Of a stretch of 64,000 nt of DNA, positions 11,563-23,399 are shown in pieces. The DNA is from Henckelia pumila (lineage: Eukaryota > Streptophyta > Magnoliopsida > Lamiales > Gesneriaceae). The stretch covers positions 30,487,374 to 30,551,373 of the forward strand of contig NC_133121.1 of assembly GCF_033568475.1 (NCBI RefSeq). Reading direction: 5' to 3'. The stretch's first letter is position 1, and each line of letters opens with the position of its first letter. A program made the position numbers and the translations under genes. The notes below the pieces were generated by a model. The model was not told the origin of the DNA. It did not search any database and saw only the letters and a program-made list of their open reading frames with translations.

Positions 11563-12473
11563 TCAGTATTCCAATATGATGGTGATCTACATTTATTTTC
11601 GTACAATGCTTCAAAAGGAGTCATCTCAATGCTAGTCTGATAGCTGTTATTATAAGAAAATTCTGCAAGAGGTAATGAATCTTGCCAACTAGTACCAAAG
11701 TCTAGTACTACAGCTCTCAGCATATCCTCAAGTGTTTGGATAGTCCGCTCTGACTGTCCATCTGTTTGAGGATGATAAGCTGTACTCAGATGCAATTGAG
11801 TACCAAGAGCTTGTTGCAAGCTATGCCAAAAGTGTGATGTAAATCAAGGGTCTCGATCTGAAACGATAGATTTAGGCACACCATGTAATCTTACCACTTC
11901 TCTGATGTAGATTTCTGCCATCTGATCATGTCTGTACGTCATCTTGTACGGAATGAAACATGATGATTTCGTCAAACGATCAATAATCACCCAAATGGCA
12001 TGGCACCTTCTGGATGAACGTGATAGTTGTGTGACAAAATCCATGGAAATGTGATCCCATTTCCATTCTGGAACTGATAAACTCTGCAAGAAACCACCTA
12101 GCTTCTTTCGTTCAGCTTTCACCTGTTGGCAATTCAAACATCTGGATACAAATTCAGTCACATCTGACTTCATCTATTTCCACCAATACTGCATTTTCAG
12201 ATCATTATACATTTTTTTGCCACCAGGATGAATACTGAATCTACTGCTGTGAGCCTCTTTCAATATCTGCTGTTTCAAATCTGAAGCATCTGGAACAACA
12301 AGTATGTTATTCACATATACAACATCATCAGCACTGACCTGATATTCAGATTGATGCTCAGATCTGACCATATCAATCGATTTTTGAATATTTTGCTCCA
12401 CTTTTTGTGCTTCTTTGATTCGTATCAACAATTCTGGCTCAGCTTTAATAGCACAAACTCTGATAGGCTGCAT
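11563..12473 (-). pseudogene. gypsy 1 integrase (truncated)
   Basis: Consecutive frames 12473-12174, 12173-11844 and 11819-11563. They give the H-H part of the zinc-binding region (HSSRFSIHPGGKKMY), the CLNCQQVK C-C pair, then the core with D in MDFVTQL, D in IVSDRDP and E in [14 protein letters not shown]. Homology ends after [11 protein letters not shown], and the following residues are encoded by LTR DNA. An in-frame stop separates the first two frames and a second stop lies near 11842. The C-terminal domain and any chromodomain are absent. Confidence 0.88.
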
Positions 12474-12491
12474 ATCTGTTTCAAATACTAA

Positions 12492-14001
12492 TCAAAAAAT
12501 ACAACAATCTTCTACCATTTGAGATACACCTATCGTAGATAAGGATAATGAACATACCTTTCTACTTAAGGCATCTGCAGCTGCATTGGATTTTCTTGGA
12601 TAATATTTGATCTCGCAATCGAAATCGTTCAGTAAATCAAGCCATCTACGCTGTCTCATATTCAATTCTGATTGCGAAAACAGATATTTCAAACTTTTGT
12701 GATCAGAAAAGATTTCAAACTTCTCACCATAAAGATAATGTCTCCATATCTTCAATGCAAAGACAATAGCGGCAAGCTCCAAATCATGGATAGGATACCG
12801 AGTCTCGTGTGGCTTCAACTGTCTCGAAGCGTAAGAGATAACATGACCTCGCTGCATAAGCACACAACCCAGACCCTTGTGAGAAGCATCACAATATACA
12901 ACAAAATCACCTGTACCTGAAGGAATCGTCAATACAGGTGCACTGGTAAGTCTCTTCTTCAACTCTAAGAAACTCATTTCACAAGCTTCAGTCCAGACAT
13001 ACGGCTTATTTTTCTGAGTCAATTGCGTAATAGGCTTGGCAATGCTGGAAAAATCTCTAATAAATCGACGATAGTATCCTGCTAAGCCCATAAAACTCCG
13101 TATTTCTTGCACTGATGTAGGCCTAGGCCAATTCAGTACAGCCTCTACCTTGCTTGGATCCACCAAAATACCATCACCTGAAATGATATGCCCAAGAAAT
13201 ACAACTTTCTGCAACCAAAACTCACATTTTGATAACTTGGTATATAATTTCTCATTTCTGAAAGTCTTTAAAATGATTCTGAGATGTTCAGCATGATCAT
13301 GTACATTCTTGGAATATATCAAGATATCATCAATAAAAATAATGACAAAGTCATCCAAGTATTTCGGAAATACCCGATTCATCAATCCCATAAATACTGC
13401 AGGAGCATTGGTTAAACCAAAAGGCATGACAATAAATTCATAATGTCCGTACCTTGTTCTGAAAGCAGTTTTAGGAATATCTTCATCTCTTATCCTTAGC
13501 TGATGATATCCGGATCATAAATCAATCTTAGAATAGATAGTTGAACCCTGTAGCTGATCAAACAAATCATCTGTTCTAGGCAATGGAATATTTATTCTTT
13601 ATCGTTACCTTGTTCAGTTGACGATAATCTATACACAATCGCATAGACCCATCTTTCTTTCGTACAAAAAGTACCGGAGCACCCCAAGGTGAAACGCTCG
13701 GTCTAATGTACCCTTTAGCAAGTAAATCTTCTAACTGATCCTTCAACTCCTTCAATTCAATAGGTGTCATTCTATAAGGAGCTTTGGATATTGGTTGTGT
13801 ACCTCGCATTAACTCAATGCTGAAATCTATTTCTCGAACTAGAGGTAAACCAGGAATTTCATCAGGAAATACATCAGCGAATTCATGCACCATTGGAATA
13901 TCTGTCATTGTTGGACTGGATTTCAATACATTGACTGCATAAATCAAAAATCTTTCTGTACCTCTCTGCAATAAACGGGTCATAGATAACACAGATATCA
14001 A
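12492..14001 (-). pseudogene. gypsy 1 reverse transcriptase-RNase H (broken)
   Basis: Frame 14001-13576 has the RT N-terminal part ([45 protein letters not shown]). Frame 13427-12492 has [13 protein letters not shown], the catalytic FIDDILIYS, the thumb and connection, and RNase H ([50 protein letters not shown]). About 150 bp between them contain a stop and a frameshift. These motifs are diagnostic of Ty3/gypsy. Function: reverse transcription in the virus-like particle; dead as written. Confidence 0.92.
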
Positions 14002-14013
14002 AGGGATCTTAGC

Positions 14014-15588
14014 TCAAGAACTCTTACCATAGAATTTCCATTCAGCTGCCATGTCTGGTCTAAATCTGACCACTTTCTGGAAACAATCTACAGTCGCCCT
14101 GTACTTGGTTAACATATTTATACCGATAATGCAATCGAAATCTGATAATCCAAGTACTATGCAATCCAAATCTATCACATTCCCGTCATATCGTAGTGCA
14201 CAGTTTTGAATCAGTCTAACAGATACAATGCCTTCACCCAAAGGTGAAGAAATAGCAACAACAGTAGGCAATGGCTCAGACGATAAAGAATGCATCATAA
14301 CAAATTTTTCAGATATGAATGTATGTGATGCACCTGTATCTATCAAAACATAGGCAGGATAACCAAAGATAAAGAAGTTACCTGCTATAACATCATCAGG
14401 TGCTGCCTGAGCCTTCTCCTCCATCAATGCAAACACTCGTGTCTGTTGTCTAGGAGGTTGAGTCACAGTCTGGCTTCCTCCTACTCTAGTTTGTTGCTGA
14501 GGCTGAAATGAATGCACTGATTGTCTTTCTGCCTGAAGTGCTGGTCGAGAAGAACTTTCACCAATAGCTCGTTGAGGACATACCTTGGCATAGTGACCTG
14601 GTTGACGACGAATATTACAATTCCCTAACACACCTCTACACTGATCAATAGCATGTCGTCCACCACACTTACCACAAAATACTCCTGACTCACCAGTTCT
14701 CTGCCCTGTACCAAACTGTCTCTGTCCACTAGAACTGGAAGAACTATTGCCAGAATTCTTAAATTGTTTACCTTTAGACCTGAATCTAGAATCCTTTCTG
14801 CCACTGCTTCCTCCCTCAAATCTGAGAGATGGTTGCTGAAACTGTGGCGGATTCTGTGGAACTGATGCTGATACAAGCTGTGGAGCTGGTTGTGGAATGA
14901 ACGGTGTTCCTCGTTGTCTCAATATACCTGCTTCTGCTCCCTTAGCTTTGTTCAAAGCGTCAGCAAAGGTATTGGGTCGTCCACTGTTCACCAGAGTAAA
15001 CACATCTGGATTGAGGCCATTGATAAACTGGTCTTCCATGGCTTCATCAGTCGCTGCTATATGTGGAGCAAACTTCAAAAGACTTGAAAATTTGGCCACA
15101 TATTATTCGATATTCAAGTTGCCTTGCCTCAGATTGGCAAATTCAGCACCCTTATCCTTCATGTAGGAGACTGGAAAGAAACGTTGATAGAATTTAGTTT
15201 TAAAGACAGTCCAGGTGATAGTCGTACCTCGATGTTCTAACGCTTTCTTTGTAGTAATCCACCAACTTTTGGCAACTTCATGAAGTTGATGTATAACTAA
15301 TCTGATACGACGGCCATCTGAATAATCAAGTGACTCAAACAACTGTTCAATGTCTTCTAACCAATTTTCACAATCAACTGAATTTTCTGTTCCTTTCAGT
15401 TTTGGCGGTTTGAACGATTGAAATCGTTTCAATAGTGTCTCCATCGGAGTAGCAGTAGCATCCATAGAATCAGCAGATGTACTACCCTGTGCATTCTGAG
15501 GTTCAGCAACTGGCGATGGTACTGATGCTGGTTCGGCCTTGGGAACCACTAATGGATGACTAGTGGCCGGTGCTTTACGGGGAGGCAT
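14014..15588 (-). pseudogene. gypsy 1 gag-protease (one internal stop)
   Basis: The start is MPPRKAPATSHP at 15588. The retrotransposon gag domain follows (PPKLKGTENSVDCENWLEDIEQLFESL ... TWTVFKTKFYQRFFP). A GAA-to-TAA-like change interrupts NIE/YVAKFSSLLKFAPH near 15100. The second half has a Ser/Gln-rich linker, a degenerate knuckle (CGKCGGRHAIDQC, CNIRRQPGHYAKVC) and the aspartic protease DTGASHTFIS. A stop near 14012 precedes RT. Confidence 0.88.
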
Positions 15589-15605
15589 ATCTGATTGTCA
15601 AACAG

Positions 15606-15904
15606 ATTAGTGCATACACAATATCATATGCAGCAATTTATTCCATCCTTCTTTGATAAGCATTCTCATGAGAATTCAGGTTCTGACTGAGGATACTCTG
15701 GAATACAATTGCATATATAACATGCAGTAGCAATGAAAGCACATAATCATGCAATCACATAATTATTGCAATATAAAGCATGCTAGCATATAGTGCACAT
15801 AATAAGATACATGTAATCTCATGCAATATCAAGCAGTCAGACAGACTCAATCTACCCTGCTCATCAACTTATCTTTGAATCCAGAAACTTATGCTCTGAT
15901 ACCA
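15606..15904 (-). other. gypsy 1 leader and tRNA-Met primer-binding site
   Basis: The minus strand shows TGGTATCAGAGC (15893-15904), complementary to the 3' end of initiator tRNA-Met, five bases from the LTR end at 15910. The short leader to the gag ATG (about 300 nt) has no other feature. Confidence 0.85.
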
Positions 15905-15909
15905 CCCGT

Positions 15910-18070
15910 TGTGGGGGACCTCGGGTGCTAATCTAATCTTACAGGGCAATTAATAACTAGAAATATTCAGTCTGAATATTAGTCTGCTTAATAATCAAAT
16001 AAATAATACAAGACATTTGGCGATGCAAAACCTTACCTCTGGCGACGCGAAAACACGTCGCGAAAAGAATAAATTTTGTTTTTTCGGACAGAACACACAC
16101 GAACCTAGGTCCGGGCCCTGCACGGACCCAAGGCACGGGGTCCGTTCCTCTTTTGGACCAGGGTCCGTGCCCATGGCTGAATGCAACAAAAACGGGATTC
16201 CAAGATAGAGTGCATCCGGAGCCTTGCACGGACCTTGGCAAGGGGTCTGTGCCCTGTACTGAAAAATCAGAATTTAACATTTCAAGGCTATAAACATGAG
16301 ATATACAACTCTTATTCAATCTCAAACCTCATTTACATGCATTCTGATTCAACTACACAGTCATAAACATGTAAACTACATTAATCCCTTCATCTAGGAC
16401 ACACAACATCAAATATAAACGAGTACTCGCAAACATATATAAAAAGGTTCTTGTTTGTATTCTAACATGTTTAACAACTCAAAAGACATGTTCTATTGGC
16501 TAAAAACCCGAGTCCTCACATGCTAAAATTCTATCTCGAGCTATCCCTGTCGTTTCTGACCAGCTCCTGCCCCACCTATTGCTATGCATACATACAAAAC
16601 AAAGCAATAGCCGGATAACTCCGGTGAGAATAAAATCCCAGTATAAACAACAAAACATGCAATATAATAAACATGAATGCAATGCATGTTTCAAATGAAG
16701 GCTATCAAGTCTGATATCAATCGAATATTGGTTCTTGGGATCCCGGGGAATAAAATTCTCAGACGAATCACCAACTCACCCAATCGAGGTGACGTCAAGT
16801 ATTTTATATCCCCTGACTTTGGTGCAACTATAGTGAGTCTTCTGGCTCTGGAAGTAACTCTACATTCCGTGCCACTCAACTACAGCCCTCCAAACGTCAT
16901 ATGCACTCTAGGCCTTTCAACCCTCTATGCTTTTCAGGCTGGAGTTCAAGATGAATGCAACATAATCTGTATGCATTAAAGACTGTAAAACATCTTGAAC
17001 ATCTAAGCACATAAGCAAATAAAGCAACCAAAGAATCAAAAGCACATAAAGACATATAATCAAATAGGTATGTGATTAACAAGGGAATACTCGAGAATAA
17101 GAGCTATTTCGAGCGTTCTATTCCCTCTGGATTAGCTTTCATTTATACCTTTCAATATCACGTCTTAAAGTACTTCAAATCTGCAATTACATCAATGATA
17201 ATTCATATCAAAAGGCTTCTCAACTTGCTAGTTCAAACTTCAATTGCAAAAGGCTTCAAACCTTCTTGACTTCTTTGCCGATTCAAATCTGAATTCTTGA
17301 GCTTGATCACATCAATACAATCTGAAAATAACATGTATGTACAACTGAAAATCAGTATTCAATCTATGGTTTAATCATACAACTCAAAACAGCTTGTGAT
17401 CGTAAATCGGCGGCGTAACGACTAAAAACCGGCAATCCAAACGATATCCAAATCAATCTAACAATCCATACCAACCATAATCTTCAACAAAACATCAATA
17501 TATATACACGTTCAGCAACATATCAGAAATGATATATTTCGAATTTTGCTTCTAAATTCATATAAAATCCGAACGACAGTCTTTTTCCGAACCGTCTGCG
17601 AATACGTAACCGGTACTAGCTCAATCACATATATAATCAAAAATAAGAACAACCCATCTTCAACATAAAAATAAAATCTGAGAAAAGTGAATGAAACTTG
17701 TACCAAAACGTAGCTCTCGGAGCGGTGATCGCAGATATATATTTATCTCAAATTTCTGACGACCGGATCACGAAAAATCGAAGCTTTTAAGGGACGTCTT
17801 GGGGTTTTCAGCCGTGTTTTTGCCTTTCTTCCCTTCTAATCTGATGGTTCACGTGTGAATGAGGATAATTAGGTGGATATTTAGATAAATACAAGCCTAT
17901 TTACAGTTTAGTCCCTAAAATTTTGGCTATTTGCAATTCAGTCTCCAGAAAAGCGATTTAATTCAATTTCAATCCTTATTCATTTAAGAATATTAGAATT
18001 TAATTCTAAACTCTAAATATTTCCAAATTAAATATTTTTGGATTAAAATTAAATAATCCCAAAACTTACA
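15910..18070 (-). repeat. gypsy 1 5' LTR (2161 bp)
   Basis: In minus sense it begins TGTAAGTTTTGGG (18070) and ends CCCCCACA (15910). GC-rich direct and inverted copies of ggtccgtgc/gcacggacc cluster at 16100-16255, near the 3' end of the LTR. Several short ORFs occur in both LTRs but have no coding signature. Confidence 0.85.
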
Positions 18071-18649
18071 GCCCGCCTCCAAATGGACCATTAAAACCCC
18101 AAACCGCCCCGCCTCACCACACTGCGGGTTGCGGGCTAGGCAATCCAACCCGTCAAATTTTTTTTTTTAAAAAAGTAATACAAAAAACAGCATTTGTATT
18201 TGAGATTGAAAAACATAGATTAACAATGTTACACAATAACAAATAATAAATGTCACAATCAAACAAATCTTATAAAATTTTGATGTTAACTACTATATTT
18301 TGTATAAAAAACATATTCAAATAATATGAATAACATATGTATATATTTAACCGTAAAAAACTAATATTATAAGATGTTAAAAATACATCAAATATTAGTT
18401 AAAAATTTTTAGAAAAAATAATTTAAAAATAAAGGTTTTTATGCCATAATTTTTTTAAAATGAAACTTTTATTTTTCTAAAAAATTGGCGGACCTGTGCG
18501 CCCCGCCTCAACCCGTGTACTGTTTGCGTTAGCCCATTTATGCCCGCCTTCAAACGGGTTAGTACAACCATAACCCAACCCGTCAATTTTTCATGGTGGG
18601 GTGTGCTGGTCCGACGGACCTGACCCATTTTGACAGCTCTACCGGAGGA

Positions 18650-19568
18650 AAACATAGGTTAGAAATCTTGAGGCCACGTCTCCAATGTTGTGATGCTACC
18701 CAGATGCAAAGATCAATGTCATCTTCGTCCACTGTCACTAAGAGAATGAGAATAATCGAAATCTAATGGAGTTTTCAGTAACACCATGTATTTTGATTGA
18801 ATCGGCGATCTCCAGAAGGTCCATAGATGTTGATTATGATCCTCAGAGGTCATACCTTGAAACTGATTATATTGTATCATATTTATCAATTATCAATATC
18901 GGTTTCAGCTCAAATTTGTTGGCAGTGATGGTTTGACAAGAAATTCCGAAGTAATTAATGTCAATAACTGACCTGAAATGATTTTGATTAGCATCGTGTT
19001 GTTATTTGTCTCTCCATTTCCATTTTTTTTTTGTTCTTGACCATATGCTCTCGTCTCGCTTTTCTCAATGCTTTCATGCTTTCATAGTCATTTCAATCTC
19101 TAAATCGAAGAATAGTGAATAAAAAATTTGACATTTTCACATAAACTACAATACTGCAAACACATATAGGAATCTAATTAAAACAAGAAAAGAAAATTAA
19201 TAAATAATAAAATTTGATCCAAATCAAAATTAAGAATAATTAATAACGATTTATTCAAATTAGGCATTCATGATTTGAGATAAGTATTCCAATGAAAAAA
19301 TTGTTAGAAAGACTCTGCGATCACTTCCAAGACGTTTTGATATAAAGGTAGTATAGTAGTTCGATCCCTAATTAAGTTAATCAACTATTTAAACATGTTT
19401 AATTAGTCAAAACATGATTAAAGAATACTAATTTGAGTTTAAGAAATTGAAAATCGGATTCAGAACGATCGGAAATGATCCCGAGGGCTTCACCACGATG
19501 CTTTAAATCATTGTTCGCATTCCATTTAGATATTTATATTTTGTTTTGTCCTTTTGAAAGTCATGTAC
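18650..19568. other. Intergenic DNA, no feature recognised
   Basis: AT-rich sequence between the hAT-like MITE and gypsy element 2. No gene, TIR or LTR end was seen. Confidence 0.6.
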
Positions 19569-21058
19569 TATAGTGACACGTATCCAGAATTAATGATTAA
19601 TGAGTAATTAATCATGTGACCATGTTTAAAATTAGTAAAACATGATTAAGGAGTTTCCAAAAGGCTCTAAGGAGTTCAAAAATGGATCCAGGACACTCAA
19701 AAATGGCCGAGGGGGTTCCGAGGGTTCGGATGGTTCGGAGGCTCCGAACCGGGTTAGGAGGCTCCAAACTAGACCAGAGGATCCGAAATTGGATAGGAGG
19801 CTCCGAAGATATTACGTCATGGGTGAAGTCACTGATGAGACTTCGGGGGATCTGAAGTCAGGATGGGAGGCTCCGAACAGGAACGGAGGCTCCGAAGTCA
19901 GAAACGGAGGATCCGAACCAGTTCAGAAGGTCGAAGTCGAGTTCGGAGGCTCCGAACTATGGCTATAAATAGGGGATCCGAAATTCATTTTCCTCGCACC
20001 TCTCTCCTCTCTTCTCTCTCAATTCCTAGGCCTTTTAACTCAGATCTAGAGAGATCTAGGCATCCTATGAGGAATCCGGAAGTGGCATAACGATCCAGGC
20101 GTCGTAGCGGAGCTGTGGCCTAGTTTTGAGGCAAGGGACAACAAAGGGCTAACGACGGATGCAGGTATAACTTTGGCTTCCTAAAAATATTTAGGAGCAT
20201 ATAATAGTTTAGTTAAGGCTTTTAGAGATTAATTAATGATGCATGGGTAATTGCATTGTAGTAGCAGTAGACTGGACTAGTAGACTTGGATTCTAGACTA
20301 GCGGAGCTAGGTTTTGACCAGCAGTGTTAGAGGTACGTAAGTACTGACCGAGATAGCCGGCATGATATATTTTCATGTATGTTTCATGAGTATGTGCTCT
20401 ATGTTTAATCATGTTTTAGCATGTTTTACCGCCTTAGCACATGCACGATTTTACGTATGACTGCATCCCAAGAGATGTGAGTCATTGACAGTCTCCATAG
20501 GGAATAGTGATCTCATGTTGGACTCGAGTCAGATATGACAGTTTCCATATGGGACTTGTATCATGTTTTGGATTCGGGTTAGGATGGGGTTGGCTCAGCC
20601 CTGATATAGAATATACGAGTACCCCGCGGAGTTGCTCTCTAGCCGGTACTGTATATTCTTGACGCCTTGAGAAAAGTGTTTAACCTGGGATTTTAAATCA
20701 TCTGTGTGCACATATTAGTACATATATCATTGCTTATGTATTGAGTGTTGTCGCTCACGTCCCTATGTTTGGGTATTGTGGTGTACCTTGTGGCGGGGCA
20801 GGTTTGAGTCTGGAAGGTCCTGGCAGCTCTCAGCAGGATTAAGGATCCGAGAGTGTGAGGTTTTAGAGGGTAGAGATTTGTTTACCCTGAACCTTCGATT
20901 TGGTTGTATAATGGTATTTATACACGTTTGTTATCGTCGGTTGTATTCTGCCGATTGGATTTGTTGTATTATAAAATTATCCACTCCTTACGCTTTAAGT
21001 ATTATTGCATGCGCTAATTAACTCTGATTAGATAGTGGATCCGGGTTGGGTCACTACA
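19569..21058 (+). repeat. gypsy 2 5' LTR (1490 bp)
   Basis: The start tatagtgacacgtatcc corresponds to tgtagtaacccgtatcc at 63879 (TG mutated to TA). The end is ggtcactaca at 21058, an inverted match to the start. A TATA box ctataaatag lies at 19963-19972, about 395 bp inside, so U3 is 19569 to about 19995. Upstream of it is a palindromic motif array. Confidence 0.85.
19737..19983 (+). promoter_or_regulatory. Phased GGAGGCTCCGAA array upstream of the LTR TATA box
   Basis: Copies or close variants start at about 19737, 19757, 19777, 19797, 19847, 19867, 19885, 19906 and 19945; a partial gggatccgaa follows the TATA box. The full form ttcggaggctccgaa (19734 and 19942) is a perfect palindrome around one base. 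The first four are spaced 20 bp apart. The position just upstream of ctataaatag suggests a promoter or enhancer array; no binding factor is known to me. Confidence 0.7.
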
Positions 21059-21063
21059 CTTTC

Positions 21064-21075
21064 TGGTATCAGAGC
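21064..21075 (+). other. gypsy 2 primer-binding site
   Basis: TGGTATCAGAGC, complementary to the initiator tRNA-Met 3' end, five bases after the LTR end. Confidence 0.9.
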
Positions 21076-21125
21076 GCATTGCACTGGGAATTTCGTAAAA
21101 GTGGATTAATTAATTATCTGTTCTT

Positions 21126-21890
21126 ATGAAACAGGTGGCAGATTACGATAAGAGCCACGATAGCGGAGGCGGCGGTCGATGGGGCGATCCGAATGATCGT
21201 AGACGTCATCGAGGTCAGCATGAGGAGCGCAGACGAGTGAGCATGCGCAGATTTAAGGAGGTTAGCCCGAAGCCCTTGACAGGAGGTGAAACGCCTGAGG
21301 AGGCTGAGGATTGGCTTGAGAGAATGGAGCATTGTTTCCAGGAGTTCCGTTGCACAGACGAGGATAAGATGGAGATTATTGCCTTTATGCTTGAGTGTCG
21401 AGCAAGGAAGTGGTGGAGATTTAATTCCGCACCATTCATAGCAGCGAGGGGAGCAGATACGTGGGTCGAGTTCCGTACTGCTTATCAGAGACTGTATTTT
21501 CCTCCAGCTCTATGATAGGCAAAAGCTAGTGAGTTACTGAGTTTGCAACAAGGCACGATGACGATCAAGGAGTACCAGCAGAAGTTCTTTGATCTGCTAC
21601 CTTATTGTCCTCACATTGCTGATAGTTCTATGGCGAAGTACAACCATTTTCTTTAGGGTCTGAATCCTGAGATTCATCGGATGGTTGCTGTGGGGGTGAT
21701 ATGACCTACGAGGACTTGGTGGACCGTTGCCGCCAGGCGGAGGACAGTATTCAGAGGAACAGATGACTTTTCTCTTCTTCTTCCAGGTCAGCGAGTGCCA
21801 GTACTTTGGGTAGTCTTTAAAGAAGACAGGAGGTACTTCTTATTCTTCATCTGGATCTAGTGGAGTGCATAATTTTGGTGATCAAAGACC
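21126..21890 (+). pseudogene. gypsy 2 gag (broken)
   Basis: ATG at 21126 opens an Arg/Gly-rich N-terminus, followed by the retrotransposon gag domain (RFKEVSPKPLTGGETPEEAEDW, LECRARKWWRF, WVEFRTAYQRLYFPPAL). A TGA at 21513 replaces a sense codon; the frame continues as AKASELLSLQQGTMTIKEYQ...FFDLLPYCPHI, then a further stop and a frameshift in the DLVDRCRQAEDSI segment. Homology is lost at about 21890, before any zinc knuckle. Confidence 0.85.
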
Positions 21891-21911
21891 GAACCGATGT
21901 TGTCAGTTTCG

Positions 21912-23394
21912 ATCAATTAATTATTCAATCTTGAACTCATTTAAGCCCACTAGTAAAATAATTATTCAACACTATTTTATTTTGAGCTCTACTAGACTCA
22001 ATAGTGTTTAATTAATCCAACAAGTAATTTAATTATTTAGACTCTACAAAGTCTACTAGTGTAAAATTAATTCAACACTTGAATTAATTTAATTAAGTTC
22101 AAATAATAGTTTTGAAAATCACCATTTTCAAAAACTAATTATTTATTTAAGTCAATTTTTAATCTTGGAACACATTCACAAATTAAAAGTTATTTTTCCT
22201 TTTATTCTCCATTAGAAGTCATACTTCTAATTTAATTTAATTATAAACTCCTTTATAAGTTGTTCAACACATTGAACAAATTTTAATCTTAACAGGATCT
22301 AGTAAGCTAGTACTTGTGTGACCTTCAATGGTTCATTGATACAACTAGCAGTGGGTTCACATCTCCATGCGATTCGGGATCAACAAGTCCCTTATATGAG
22401 CATACCCTATATTGCTCCATTCTTATTAATCAACTCCTTGATAATGAGAATGTTAGAAAACTCAAGTCTGATAGTACCCAACCAGTCATGTTAAACGTCT
22501 AGCATCATCGCTTACATGACTCTCTAGGTATCAAATGATAGTGCCTGCAAGAACCAATCAATTATGGTTAACGTACAGTACGGTCCCTTCAACTCATATA
22601 TCCCGATCGATTCGAGTTGATTGGCATATCGAGAGTTTTCAATGAATCGATAAATATGTGTCATGCCGTCGTTGCATCGAAGGTGTAATTCAAGAAACTC
22701 TTTCTTATTTACCACCTACTCTGATCAGAGATTTTAAGTTACATATGCATGAGAACACATAGGATATCCATACCCTTAGGTAAGCGGTGAATCCCCGACT
22801 ACAATGCATCGACTCCTATATGTTTCGTCACAACACCCAACATTTCCACCTGATGACCCCAGTTGAGTCGGTAAACAAGTCAAAGTGAAGCACTAGCATA
22901 TAGAGTCTCCATGTTGTCCCGGTCATAAGGACTAATGGTGTACAACCATAAACTAGAACTATTCCACTCGATAAATAAGAACCACTTGGAAAATCCTTTA
23001 GGGAGGGTTGTTCAGTGCACTCTACAAGGAGAACCTATTTGCACGCTTGGACATATCCATGTTCCCTACCAATAAAACATCGTACTCACATCGCAAATGC
23101 TAGTCTCAAGCTCGAACGGTCTTTATTCTTCTTTATGGCGGCTGAATCGACTAGGAACAGTTTAGAATATACAGTATTTCAAATATGAGTTTCATGATAG
23201 TTATCCCATGACCATCTCATATTTTTTATACTATTTGTATATTCAAGGGCTTTATCTATGCAGGTAGCATGTGTATACAGATAAAGATGTGCCAAATAAA
23301 ATAATTCAAATATTATTAAAATAAAGATTATCATACAAGAGTTATCTCAAGGACCCTTGGCCAACACTTGGCTCGACGGGAACTTACTCTAACA
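21912..23394 (-). repeat. copia B 3' LTR, truncated
   Basis: Co-linear with about 34716-36195 of the 5' LTR, with scattered substitutions, ending ctctaaca at 23394 (minus-sense TGTTAGAG). The outer 675 bp or so are missing where it meets gypsy 2. The minus-strand polypurine tract gtgagagatt abuts the LTR at 23395-23405. Confidence 0.85.
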
Positions 23395-23399
23395 ATCTC

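Larger units (their letters stand above)
10146..18070 (-). mobile_element. Ty3/gypsy retrotransposon 1 (chromovirus/Tekay-like), decayed
   Basis: Minus-oriented. The 5' LTR is 15910-18070, the primer-binding site 15893-15904, then gag, protease, RT, RNase H, integrase and a truncated 3' LTR 10146-11562. Ends are TGTAAG...CACA. The target duplication is gccca (10141-10145) versus gcccg (18071-18075). A deletion joins integrase directly to the middle of the 3' LTR, removing about 700 bp of U3 and the end of pol, where a chromodomain would be expected. Stops and frameshifts occur throughout pol. Confidence 0.88.
10084..18641. mobile_element. hAT-like MITE split by a gypsy element
   Basis: Ends are tagagctgtcaaa at 10084 and its inverse tttgacagctcta ending at 18641. 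The flanks ccggtagg (10076-10083) and ccggagga (18642-18649) look like an 8-bp duplication with one indel. Only 10084-10145 and about 18076-18641 belong to this element (about 630 bp). GC-rich gggtt/aaccc and cccgcc motifs lie near both ends, as in other hAT MITEs with this terminus. No transposase. Confidence 0.7.
19569..21910 (+). mobile_element. Ty3/gypsy retrotransposon 2, 5' fragment
   Basis: Plus-oriented: 5' LTR 19569-21058, primer-binding site 21064-21075, then gag to about 21890. There it is abruptly joined to the middle of a copia B LTR (homology to 34716 onward starts at about 21912). Protease, RT and integrase are absent, so the copy was cut by a deletion or recombination. The same LTR family begins again at 63879. 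Confidence 0.85.

Noticed and set aside
15891..15904. tRNA-Met-like 3' end sequences here and at 21064, 27286 and 44524
   Set aside because: These are retrotransposon primer-binding sites, not tRNA genes.
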